From Bondarzewia mesenterica (Eukaryota > Basidiomycota > Agaricomycetes > Russulales > Bondarzewiaceae), in assembly GCA_004802705.1 (NCBI GenBank), contig SGPL01000687.1, forward strand, positions 1 to 15,525: a DNA stretch of 15,525 nucleotides. Direction: 5' to 3'. The position numbers and the translations under genes were made by a program. Below are positions 1 to 8,395 of this stretch, piece by piece. How positions within the stretch are numbered: the first letter of the stretch is position 1; every line of letters begins with the position of its first letter. Under the pieces are notes generated by a model that saw nothing but the letters and a program-made list of their open reading frames with translations, searched no databases and had not been told where the DNA came from.

Positions 1-2
1 AT

Positions 3-392
3 AAAGATCTTTCAACTGCAGCTATTGTAAAATTATTACTTGATCACAAAGATGAAAGATCATGTGTATCTTGTATTAATAATTTTTAAAGAACAACTGT
101 ACTTAAACATCTACCTATTGTCTTTCACTTAGAAATTAATCAAATATCTGGAGACTTTGATCTCAATATAATAATTGACATAACTATATATCAATTGAGA
201 GGCATTATATACTGGGGATTTAATTACTTTACTGCAAGAATAATTTCAAAAGATTGCAATGTATGGCAATATAATAGTATATTTATGGATGAAGAATGTG
301 TATTTGAAAACATATATTCAGAGATTGTACAAACTCAATTGCACTCCTTAAATGGGAGATCAGCTTCAATATTAATTTATTCAAAAGTTTGA
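3..392 (+). pseudogene. Remnant of a USP-like cysteine peptidase domain
   Basis: One frame reads through this interval with a single internal stop (TAA at 87-89) and ends at TGA 390-392. It shows a CVSC pair, then a segment like LPIVFHLEINQIS, then YQLRGIIYWGFNYFTARII and a VWQYNS segment. This order resembles the C-terminal half of papain-fold ubiquitin-specific-peptidase-like domains often found in fungal repetitive loci, where the catalytic His sits before F-T in a G..HFT context. Here that position is Tyr (NYFT), which a CAC/CAT to TAC/TAT change would produce. The upstream catalytic Cys half is not in the window. The stretch is clearly more AT-rich than the copia element that follows, so a junction lies near 393-430. 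The family assignment comes from motif memory only; it could be another papain-like fold. Confidence 0.4.
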
Positions 393-429
393 TGGGGTTT
401 ATTTTAGAATTTTAAGATAAGGTTAAAAA

Positions 430-951
430 GAGGCAGGAATCGATCATGCCATGCAATGCAGTGGCCCTCTCCTAACAAGTTGTAGAAAAAGGAGATGTGA
501 AGAGCATTCTGAAAAAAAGCAGTGCATATACTGCAAAAAGTCAGGGCATGTATGCGATAAATGCTACAAGCTCTAGGACGATGAAGCTACAAAGAAGAAA
601 GATGGCAATGCTGCACTAAACTTAACCATAGTGAACCTCGATGATGAGCCTATCAGCCTATTTACAGTTATAGAGAAGATGGAGAAGTAGGATAATATTC
701 TCAACCACTGGCTTATCAACTCTGGTACTTCATGCACTATGAGCTTTAAGCCCGAATGGTTTCACACCTATAGGGAGTTCAAACACCCTCATAAAGTTTG
801 GCTTGGGGACCATAGCTCGATCTCTGCCCTCAGAGTTGGCTGCATCCTTGTCTGCATAAAGGCAGGATGTAACTGGCATAAAGCAATCCTTCAGAATGTC
901 TTATACTTCTTAATCTTCATGAAAATCTCATCTCCATCCTTCAGCTCTTGA
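430..951 (+). pseudogene. copia-1 gag C-terminus and protease
   Basis: A canonical CCHC zinc knuckle (C-X2-C-X4-H-X4-C) lies at 523-564, preceded by a Lys/Arg-rich stretch, as in copia Gag nucleocapsid. In the same frame, 706-750 reads HWLINSGTSCTM, the aspartic protease active-site loop; the usual Asp of D-S-G/T is Asn (AAC at 718-720), which a single G-to-A change would give. Stops interrupt the frame at 574-576 and 688-690. The protease core continues to a VLY motif near 900, after which the sense frame shifts by one base, so the TGA at 949-951 is only the end of the shifted frame. The N-terminal capsid part of gag is absent. Confidence 0.8.
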
Positions 952-2165
952 AGCATAGGGTTAGAGTCCAGTTCCTTAGCAATAAATATGAGATTTATAA
1001 TCTCGAGGGGAAACTCACCTGTGAGGGCCACCTTGAGGACAAACTCTATATCATACAAGTTCACATCATCACTGAGGAGACTGTGTATATTATGCAGGTC
1101 GATACTATAGATAATGCAATAGACAACGCTGTTGATGCGCATGTCTACAAGGCCTATTCAAAAATCTCAAAGGCCGACTTATCAACATGGCACTGCCACT
1201 TCACTTACATTAATGTCAATAGTGTCCTCAGAATTATATTGAAGGGCATGGCTGATAGAATCAAGGTCACTAGTTCGAAATCTCGGAAGACAGTAAAGAA
1301 CTGTGTGCCATGTCTCAAGGCAAAACAGATGCGAGCTAAAATCTCCAAAGTCACGTAGAGCTTCAAGTTGAAGAAGGTGCTCGAGTGCATGTACTCTGAT
1401 GTTTGTGGTTTAATCCAAACAAGGTCTCACCAAAGCTTCAATGGATTTATCACCTAGATTGATGAGGCTTCCTCTTATGTCTACATCGATGGTATATCTC
1501 ACAAGAATCAAGTCCAAAAGCTACTCCCAGAGTACTTCACCAAGGTGGAACTTGAGATAGAGGAGAAAGTAAAGGTGCTACACATTGATGGCAGAGGCAA
1601 ATATATTGATGACACTATACAAGATCACCTAAAATTAAAAGGGATCAAGCATGAGATGATGATGCCTGACACTCTACATTATAATGGTGTTGCTGAGCAC
1701 ATGAACTGCACATTGCTAGACATGGCTCGAGTAATGCTCAAGGATGCCGGACTTCCCAAATCTTTCTGGTTCAACACCATTAATCATGCCACTTACCTTC
1801 ACAATCTCATTCTAACTCAAGCACTTGTGGATGATGTCACACCACACAAAGTCTAAATAGGAAACAAACCTAATGTTTCTCACCTCCGTATCTTTAGATG
1901 TAAGGCCCACGTCTATGTTCTAAAGAAATATCACTCAAAGCTTGGGGATAAGTCTTTCAAATGTATCTTTATAGGCTATTTGAAGAACAAGAAAGCATAC
2001 CATATTATACATCGATCAAGTGGATGTATTTATGAGACAAGAGATTTAGTTTTTGATGAGGGATCATCTGACACTAGGCTTGAATGCATTCAGATAGATG
2101 TTGATTCTGATTCTGATGAAGAACAGATTGATGATAATGAACTAAGGCCTACAAATACTTCCTAA
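912..2165 (+). pseudogene. copia-1 integrase (GAG-pre-integrase plus rve core)
   Basis: After the frameshift the copia pre-integrase segment is readable (LHENLISILQLL, then FLSNKYEIYNLEGKL). The zinc-binding region follows (WHCHFTYIN at about 1189-1215 and CVPCLKAKQMR at about 1303), with the second His of HHCC replaced by Tyr. The catalytic core keeps Asp at 1398-1400 (MYSDVCG), Asp at 1587-1589 (HIDGRGKY) and Glu at 1695-1697 (NGVAEHMN), giving the classical D,D35E spacing. A C-terminal copia block follows (VSHLRIFRCKAHVYV, then FKCIFIGYLKNKKAY and TRDLVFDE), then an acidic linker. Stops occur at 1356-1358, 1455-1457 (expected Trp) and 1854-1856 (expected Trp of the VWxG motif). The acidic stretch to 2165 is the usual variable linker before RT. 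Confidence 0.87.
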
Positions 2166-2639
2166 GAGCTCGACAGTGACAATGACACATCATCCTTTAT
2201 AGCATCAGCTGATGAGACAGCTGCCGCCTAACCTTCAATCTCTCTTGCTGCTCCTCTAGAACTATGCAGATTTATGAAAATTCAGTGACAGCCTATATGA
2301 GATGATAGCTCATGATTTAAAGTGACATCATATGACAGGTCAGTGCTTCGCACCCCAAAATTAGTGGCAGAGGCTGAAATCAAGTGAGACGAACCTTCAG
2401 AGCATTCAGAGTCAGTGAACATCACTCACAATCAATACTCAGATGACCCACAAATATTTTCAGAGGCTATGGCATGATCTGATGCTGATAAATGATAGGA
2501 TGCAATGCAGGAAGAGATGGCATCCTTTCTATATAAGAAAGTCTACTATGTCACTTCTAGGCCTCGAGATTCAAAGGTTAATGGAAGCAAGTGAGTTTAT
2601 CAAATCAAATAAGGATCTACTAGTGAAATCCTGAAATAC

Positions 2640-3509
2640 AAGGCCTGACTTGTCACAAAAAGATTCACCTAAGTTGAGGGCATCAATTTTGATAAGATGT
2701 TTTCCCCCACTGTCAAGTTCACATCTCTACACACAATCCTCGCTCTTACTGCTGAACATGATTTTGAGCTATATTAAATAGATGTCAAGGTGGCATACTT
2801 GAATGATGAACTTGAAGAGGAGGCATACCTTGAACTTGCTGAAGGCTTCTCTGAAGCTAACAGTATAGTCTGGAGTTTAGATCACCCAGTTTATAGAATG
2901 CAGCAGGCTGAATGACACTGGTATGAGAAGATCTGAGATGAATTTGAGGTAGATGGCTATACCTATATTAAAGTGGATCATTCAGTGTTTGTGCATGCTG
3001 ATATTAGCAATGGCTAAGAAGGTTATCGTTTTGTTCTCTAGAAGGGGAATGACTTCATCATTATCACACTTTAGGTTGATGACATTATAATGACATCAAA
3101 TAACACTCAAGCTATAGAGAAAGCCAAGGAGATGCTGAAGAGATGGTTTGAGATGGTGGACTTAGGAAAACTCTCTTGAATTCTCAAGATCAAGGTAGAA
3201 TGAGACCAAGTGAATTGCAAAATCTCTCTATCACAAGGGAGGTTTGTTGAGGACGTCCTCGAGTGGTTCAGATATTTGAACATCAAGTCTATCAGCACCC
3301 CAATAATGGCCAATCAGCACCTCAATAATAGCCAATCATCAACTTGTGAAGGTTGATATTATCAAGATTGACATGAAGGAGTATCAGCATGGAGTCAGTT
3401 CTCTAATGTATCTTATGCTCGATACTCACTCAGATTTGGTGTATATAATTCAGATGCTCAGCCAGCATACCACAAAGTCTGCAAGGAAGCAGGCCGAGCA
3501 CTGACATGA
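2640..3509 (+). pseudogene. copia-1 reverse transcriptase
   Basis: The region reads in the integrase frame. It begins with QVEGINFDKMFSPTVKFTS, a typical copia RT start. Next comes the first catalytic Asp (GAT 2781-2783) in IDVKVAYLNDELEEE, preceded by a TAA where Gln or Trp is expected. A GLKQ..RxWY-like region follows (RMQQAE, stop, HWYEKI). The YVDD box at 3072-3083 reads stop-V-D-D, so both Asp codons survive but the Tyr is a TAG. A 22-bp direct duplication at 3292-3335 shifts the frame; afterwards EYQHGVSSLMYLMLDTHSDL is readable in the next frame up to another frame change near 3505-3512. The segment 2166-2640 between linker and RT has no confident domain. At least eight stops make this a dead copy. 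Confidence 0.85.
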
Positions 3510-4016
3510 GTCTTCAAGTACTTGCGTGGGACCTCAGACTACAAGTTAGTATTTGATAGGCACTGCGTGGATGAACTCACTAAATTTATTGATGCAGACT
3601 AGGCCAAAGATACAAATAACAAGTGTTTAATCTTGGGCTATATTTTCACCATGTTTAGTGCTGCTATTAGCTGGAGCTCTAAGAAATAGACTTTTATCAC
3701 ACTTTTTAGCACAGAAGCTAAATATGTCACTGGCACACATATAATAAAAGAAGCTATGTGGCTGCATGCTTTTCTTAAGCAGATTAGGGCTGCCTATGAA
3801 GGACCAACTCTTCTGCACATGAACAACCAGTCAGCTATAGCCATTTCTAAGAATCCTGCTTACTATGCTCATACAAAGCATATTAATATCCAATATTATT
3901 TTCTTCGAGAAAAGGTTAAGAACAGAGAGATTGATTTGAGGTACCTGCTGACAGGGGATCAGGTTGTGGACATTCTGATGAAGGGTTTGATGCAAGAGAA
4001 GCATGAGAAGTTTTGA
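3510..4016 (+). pseudogene. copia-1 RNase H
   Basis: The frame resumes with VFKYLRGTSDYKLVFD, then FIDAD with a TAG where Trp is usual (W of DADWA), then AISWSSKK, a TAG for Gln, and STEAKYVTG, all typical of the copia RNase H. The catalytic DNQSA motif reads NNQSA (AAC at 3822-3824), a G-to-A type change that removes an active-site Asp. The C-terminal copia signature follows (HIN.QYYFLREKV, then LRYLLTGDQVVDILMKGL), and the frame ends at TGA 4014-4016. From 3756 to the end the frame is open, making this the best preserved part of the element. Confidence 0.88.
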
Positions 4017-4053
4017 ATAAATATAGGCATTCAGCGCATTGGCTGAGTGGGTG

Positions 4054-4366
4054 TGTTAGAGTAGTGGAAGTACAGTGATATGCGCCGTTAGAGGATGAGT
4101 GTAGATACTTAGTTATGTTATATAATCTTATAGTGCTTACACATTGTGCTCATTCTTTTTTTTCTTCTTTCCTCAGTTCTCATTCACGGAGACTGAGATT
4201 TGTTTTATATTCATTATAGCACTTTTATCTTTTACTGACATACCTGTAGTATATCTTATTGTTGTTTCTATAAGTTTGCATCTAATATCATAAGTTCTCA
4301 TTCATAGAGACTGAGTACATCTTATTGTTGTTTCTATAGTCACAGCTGCTCTTTATCGTACCAACA
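4054..4366 (+). repeat. copia-1 3' LTR with upstream purine-rich tract
   Basis: A TG..CA-bounded block begins TGTTAGAG at 4054 and ends CCAACA at 4366 (313 bp). The termini form a short imperfect inverted repeat (TGTTAG / CCAACA). It is preceded by a G-rich tract (GGCTGAGTGGGTG, 4041-4053), where copia elements place their polypurine tract. Inside are two diverged direct repeats: AGTTCTCATTCA..GAGACTGAG at 4175-4198 and 4293-4315, and ATCTTATTGTTGTTTCTATA at 4253-4272 and 4319-4338. No matching 5' LTR lies in the window, so the boundaries rest on the terminal motifs alone. Confidence 0.6.
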
Positions 4367-4368
4367 AT

Positions 4369-5668
4369 ATAAGGCCCTTGAAATCTTTGAGGCATTAAAA
4401 GAAGAGGGCCATAGACAAGCCAACCTAGTAGCACAGAGGAGGGAAGACAGCTTAGAAGAAGCCCACCAGAGTCACTAATAGACAATTTTAAAAGTACTAA
4501 CAGAGGCCTCCTAGGAAGTAAGCTAACAAGAAAAGGCATAAAGAGCCTTCAAGGCTATGGCAGTCATGGATAGAATGAGGACAAGTGCACTGAATTACAG
4601 GAGGAACTGGCCCATTCTCAAGCAAACATAGAAAAAAGTAATCAACTAGATTGAGAACAACCCCTTCATCAGAGGTTGTCTATGTATAGCCCTCCTTCTC
4701 CTTATGTTGACAATGATGCCTTCTTTTTCACTGACATTCTGTCCTATGCAAGGACACTATAAGACACCTCCCTCATGCTGAACAGTCCTACTTCAGCAAC
4801 TACTTATATGAACTTACTCTGCCTCATAACACCATCACCTGAATCATCCTGCACCCCCTTCCTTATTGATAGATGAAACCTGCTTATAGTTATCACCAGG
4901 ACAGACATAATACTAGATAGGCCTATTTACTATGAACACTCTGCCACAGTCGTGCTGATTTGTACTCTTGCCCTCTCTCAATGACTCTATATTCATGGTT
5001 AAGTTAGACTTCTACAATGCCATGATATTATTAGAGAAATATAAATAGATAAAGTGAGCCTTGGCACAGCTCAGAGACTTAGGTCTGATGGCAGACATCT
5101 GCTGCTACTATACTCTGACCCTTGACATCGAGGAGGAGCATTATCTCATCAACAAATATGAACACTGTTAGACTCAGCTCACTATTGATAAATGAGCAGT
5201 TGCAGCGTGACTGCATGTAGCAGACATGAGTCAGAGGTTAAAATTAATAGTCACAAATTTAGCCCTAGCCTACTTAGTTCCTCCTCACCTCCTCAACTAG
5301 GCTAGGCATTTTGATAAAGAACTAGCTGCCAAGCAGTTAAGGGGTGGAGCAGAAAAGAGGTACTCCAAACTACAAGTAATAAAGGTACTTATGGATCACT
5401 CATCTCAGATGTATAAGTGAGGAGCAAAGAGACCCCATAGTGGACCTAGCAAGAGTAAGAGGTGCTATATCTGTGACTCACCTCTACACCTCACTAAGGC
5501 ATGCCCCAAACATGCCCTTGACAAGAGCAAAAGATATGCGTCTCCTCTCTATGATAATAATGACTATAATAATGATATAAGTGAGCTAGATGCCCCCCAC
5601 TATGATGCAGACTGCACAGCTAACCCCGATCTATATGGCTATACCACTGATTAGAAGTTTTATTGAGG
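4369..5668 (+). pseudogene. Degenerate gag with coiled coil and CCHC zinc knuckle
   Basis: Three readable stretches in changing frames make up this relic. At 4369-4580, EALKEEGHRQANLVAQRRED and following residues form a charged, probably helical segment. At 4580-4860, in another frame, CTELQEELAHSQANIEKSNQ is coiled-coil-like, followed by a Pro/Tyr-rich and acidic patch. At about 4974-5668, in a third frame, DSIFMVKLDFYNAMILLEKY starts a helical capsid-like region ending in a zinc knuckle, C-X2-C-X4-H-X4-C, at 5463-5504 (CYICDSPLHLTKAC), flanked by Lys/Arg-rich segments, then an acidic Asp/Tyr-rich tail. Stops in the last stretch are TAG/TGA at positions compatible with former CAG/CGA/TGG codons. 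Assignment to gag rests on the knuckle, its basic flanks and the LTR context. Whether it is Gypsy- or copia-derived is undecided. Confidence 0.6.
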
Positions 5669-5684
5669 ATAGTGAGGGGGCAGT
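5665..5684 (+). other. Polypurine tract before LTR of gag element
   Basis: A purine-rich run (GAGGATAGTGAGGGGGCAGT) sits immediately upstream of the TGTCATGAATG LTR-like start. Plus-strand DNA synthesis of LTR elements is primed from such a tract, so its position supports the LTR call. Confidence 0.5.
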
Positions 5685-5990
5685 TGTCATGAATGACAGT
5701 ATTATATAACTTTTCCTTTTCTTTTTATAGATGCATCACATTACTCTTTCTAATAAGGCAGTCTAGCTAACTGTGACTATTTCATCTCTACCAGCCCTTC
5801 TACTCCTATGCCCTGTATAATTATATAAGCTGGTCCATGTGCTATAGCAGGGCTATATATATACTGCAACTAGACTTGTACTTACTCAGCTTGACCTCTT
5901 TCATCTACCTTTATAACTTAATAGAACTGCTGCAATAAGATATAGAATTAGAGTCCCTACCTTTATCTCTTCTTATCTTGCTTGATCTAG
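5685..5990 (+). repeat. LTR-like sequence of the gag element (3' end unresolved)
   Basis: It starts TGTCATGAATGACAG at 5685 after a polypurine tract, carries a TATA-like box at 5854-5863, and 34 bp further on the motif AGCTTGACCTCTT (5888-5900), followed by a pyrimidine-rich stretch. The same arrangement occurs in the LTR-like block at 7184. The terminal CA could not be placed with confidence; the end given is where the pyrimidine-rich downstream part stops. Confidence 0.4.
5854..5863 (+). promoter_or_regulatory. TATA-like box in LTR
   Basis: A TATATATATA run inside the putative LTR, 169 bp from its start, followed by a motif shared with the second LTR-like block (AGCTTGA[C/T]CTCTT). This is a plausible core promoter of the element; inference only. 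Confidence 0.35.
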
Positions 5991-6696
5991 CCAATAGCTA
6001 GTGTTTTGAAATCCTCTTGAAGCCCTAATAAGGCACAACCAGACTTAGCACACAAATAAAGCTACAGAAATCTGACTGTCTTGATACGCCACATGAGGAC
6101 AGAATTAGCCATGCTTGACACAGGCTGATGATATGCTAGTAGTGTCTTTAGGAGGGAACATCAATCAAAAGAACCACTAAAATGTATAAATGAGTGAAGG
6201 CATCAAAGGTCTTTGACTAGGAATCTCAATGAGTGAGTGAAGTAATAAGAACAATAATAACAAAAGGGGAAACATGCGATGAGAACATAAAGCAAGTGAG
6301 TAAGTGTGAGCTTTGAGCAAGTTTGAGGTATAAACATGTGCGAGCACATGATGTTTTGATAAGTGGATAAATGAAGGAAGCCCATTAAAGTGGAGCTATG
6401 AGAGCGAGTTATGAGAACAAAGATAAAAATAAAGGTGAAGGTGACAATGAAAGTGAAGATAATGAGCTATATGAACCACCTACAACTATAAGGTGAACTA
6501 TAAGTGTTTTCCACCTAAGGCACACTGAAATGCTTATTCTGAGGGATAAAGCATACTTGTATTTGTGAGCACAGTAGTATGTGGTATAAGATTAAGTGGT
6601 GGGAGAATCATATGTCAATAGCTATGAGCTGATATGATTAATACAAAATTACAATCACAAAATTAAGTGTCCTTTTAATTAGTGAAGTAAAAGCCT
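5991..6696. other. Non-coding, partly purine-rich stretch
   Basis: No recognisable coding relic was found. From about 6180 to 6480 the + strand is strongly purine-rich (runs of GA, AAT and GTGA). A near-perfect palindrome, CATGTGC-GA-GCACATG, sits at 6335-6350. After 6406 no CpG occurs until 7681. Confidence 0.5.
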
Positions 6697-7163
6697 ATTC
6701 AGTGCCTTCTTACTATTTCAGATAGTCCAGCTGAAGCTGCTTTTTGCCTGATGCTGACATCCAGCTGAGCTTGGTTGATGACTATAGGGCCCTATCTCAG
6801 ATGGTTTAGCCACTGATGTCATTCACTATCTTTAATAGTTCAGCCAAGCAGTGGCTAGGTAGGGATATGAGCCTTGCCTACTCATTGTTCACCATGTCTG
6901 ATGGTTTAGCTGAGCATGAGCTGGGTAGGCATATAGACCTTGTTTGCTCATTAGTTACTGTGTCTGATGGATTGGCTAAGCATCTCTTGTATGCTTGCTA
7001 TTCCTCATCTCTGATAAGTCAGCCAAGGATGCCTTGTCTACTCATTATTTACTATTTCTGATAGTTTAGCTGAGAGTCCTTGGCCCCTCTCCATTCCCTA
7101 TCTCTAACAGGTCAGCTGAGCATGCCTTGCCTACTCATGATTTACCATCTCTGATGGTCTAGC
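6697..7163 (+). repeat. Tandem repeat array, left arm of an inverted pair
   Basis: Diverged units begin with a TCTCTGATGGTTTAGCTGAG-like core. Core starts are at 6795, 6829, 6895, 6961, 7008, 7055, 7101 and 7148; spacing is 66 bp for the longer units and 46-47 bp for the later ones. The longer units add about 20 bp, ending in a CCTTG..TGCTCATTGTT-like stretch. The leading 6697-6787 block is not repetitive here but matches, inverted, the block at 12370-12451. In the window this family is seen only here and at 12160-12451. Confidence 0.65.
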
Positions 7164-7183
7164 TGAGCATACTTTCTCCCCTC

Positions 7184-7600
7184 TGTTATGAATGGCCTAG
7201 CTTATATGAGTGGGCTTTTATTTTATTTACTTATATCCTGATTTTCACTAATTTGATATAAAGTGCTTTGATGTGCCTCATCTTATTTTATCTGACCAGC
7301 AATCATATAACTATAAATTCACCCAGACTTCAGACCAGTCTAAGCTCTGATTTACAAGAACTCCACTGGTTCTTTACATGTGATACTTTATCCACCAATA
7401 GCCTTTTTAGTATACATCACTGACACATGCTATTGCTGATAACTTGCCTTATAGCACTTTACTATATATACAAGGTCAGTAGCTAGAGTAGTTCTTTAGC
7501 TTGATCTCTTAAAACTTACTTAGACAATAGAGTACTGAAGATCTCACTGAACCCTGACCTTTGCAATCTACTTTATTCTTAACTAGAACCTTTGTGAGAC
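7184..7600 (+). repeat. Second LTR-like block related to the one at 5685
   Basis: It starts TGTTATGAATGGCC (compare TGTCATGAATGAC at 5685), has a TATA-like box at 7463-7470 and, 35 bp after it, AGCTTGATCTCTT at 7498-7510, matching the order and spacing in the 5685 block. A pyrimidine-rich downstream part (about 7555-7590) is also shared in outline. No coding relic follows. Start and end are tentative; it may be a solo or truncated LTR. Confidence 0.35.
7463..7470 (+). promoter_or_regulatory. TATA-like box in second LTR-like block
   Basis: A CTATATATAC context 35 bp upstream of AGCTTGATCTCTT; same architecture as at 5854. Inferred core promoter of a dead element. Confidence 0.3.
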
Positions 7601-8395
7601 TAAGATGACTAGGGCCACTTGAGCTAGACACCCAAGTGGTCTTCACTCAGATTAACCTTAGCACTGAGCAATGACACATGCGAGCTACCCATTAGTCTCT
7701 ACATCCCTGCCTATGTGAAGTCCTAACAATATATCAAGCTCACATACATGAAAGATAATGCATAGCATTCTAGGGCATGGTGTACCTCAAGATGACATGC
7801 TATATCTCAGGGCTTAGCACACCCTATGATACTGCACTATAACTCAGAAAGTAGTGCACCCTATGAACTCTACCACAAATATGAACCCCCGCATCAACCT
7901 AGATTCTAGCTACAGATTAGAGTATCTCTAAGGAATGCTTGAGGGTTAAACACTTGAGTGACCCATATGACTAAGGGTGGTAATCTTCAGAGATCCCTCA
8001 AGGTGCACTGGAGTGTCTAATAAGAGCAACAAACATCAGTGTGGAATCAGTAAACATCTGTAGTTAATGATAAGACCATCTAGGAACTCGAACAGATGAA
8101 CATCTGTAATGATATTAAACTAGACTAACCATCTATAATGATGTAAAACTACAAGATATCTATGATGATACTAAACTAAGAACTGTGCTATCACATGAGA
8201 CTTAGCACATCCCACATCCAGAATCACTGACTATACCACCATCCCACAGATGGGGCAATAACTTGATTGGGGGCACAATAATACTGTACCATAGCCCCAG
8301 CAGGAGAATGACAATGTCTGCAATAATGTTAATCTAGACCTACATTACCTCGACTGGGATATTGATCTTCTGATCAGGAGTATGATATTACTCAC
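7601..8395. other. Stretch without an identifiable gene
   Basis: No domain could be read in either strand. It holds a CCACTTG/CAAGTGG inverted repeat (7615-7621 and 7633-7639), a local duplication of a GCAC(AC)CCTATGA motif near 7810 and 7853, and the 28-bp repeats at 8099-8183. From about 8340 a few residues resemble the copia RT region before YVDD (a LGW..SDQ-like context), so the second copia relic may begin here in a different frame. Confidence 0.4.
8099..8183 (+). repeat. Three tandem units of 28-29 bp
   Basis: Units at 8099-8126, 8127-8155 and 8156-8183 share the pattern A[AT][CA]ATCT[GA]T[AG]ATGAT[AG][TC]TAAAACTA with scattered substitutions. A fourth, disrupted unit (AACATCTGTAGTTAATGAT) lies at about 8053-8075. 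Confidence 0.5.

Larger units (their letters stand above)
430..4366 (+). mobile_element. Degenerate Ty1/copia LTR retrotransposon, 5'-truncated (copia-1)
   Basis: Domain order is zinc knuckle, aspartic protease, integrase, reverse transcriptase, RNase H, then a purine-rich tract and a TG..CA LTR. Integrase before RT is diagnostic of Ty1/copia (Pseudoviridae-type) elements. Only about 90 bp precede the zinc knuckle, so most of gag and the 5' LTR are missing. The pol reading frame is mostly one frame (codon starts at multiples of 3) but is broken by at least three frame changes (near 905-915, 3292-3335 and 3505-3512) and many stops. The stops are mainly of the CAA/CAG/CGA to TAA/TAG/TGA and TGG to stop kind. 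The element cannot encode working proteins. The 5' boundary is approximate, set by the change in composition and the end of the peptidase-like remnant. Confidence 0.88.
4367..5990 (+). mobile_element. Putative gag-only (non-autonomous) LTR element, decayed
   Basis: A gag-like coding relic (4369-5668) is followed directly by a purine-rich tract (5665-5684) and an LTR-like start (TGTCATGAATGACAG from 5685), with no protease, RT, RNase H or integrase between them. Such an arrangement matches terminal-repeat elements that keep only gag and rely on a partner for pol. The alternative is a full element that lost pol by deletion, which cannot be excluded because no 5' LTR or second copy is visible. 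The 3' end of the LTR was not resolved, so the end coordinate is approximate. The left end abuts the copia-1 LTR, so its own 5' part may have been displaced or lost. Confidence 0.45.

Noticed and set aside
4288..4539. 83-codon minus-strand frame overlapping the copia-1 LTR end
   Set aside because: It crosses the LTR boundary and lies antisense to the gag relic; its low-complexity Leu/Pro/Ser content is typical of a shadow frame.
6816..7061. 81-codon + frame with a repeated SDGLAEH/SDGLAKH motif
   Set aside because: The repetition simply reflects the DNA tandem repeat; unit spacing varies between 46 and 66 bp and does not keep frame through the array.
7601..8340. Possible copia gag or integrase upstream of copia-2
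   Set aside because: Read in the + frames without finding a zinc knuckle, D,D35E or pre-integrase motif.
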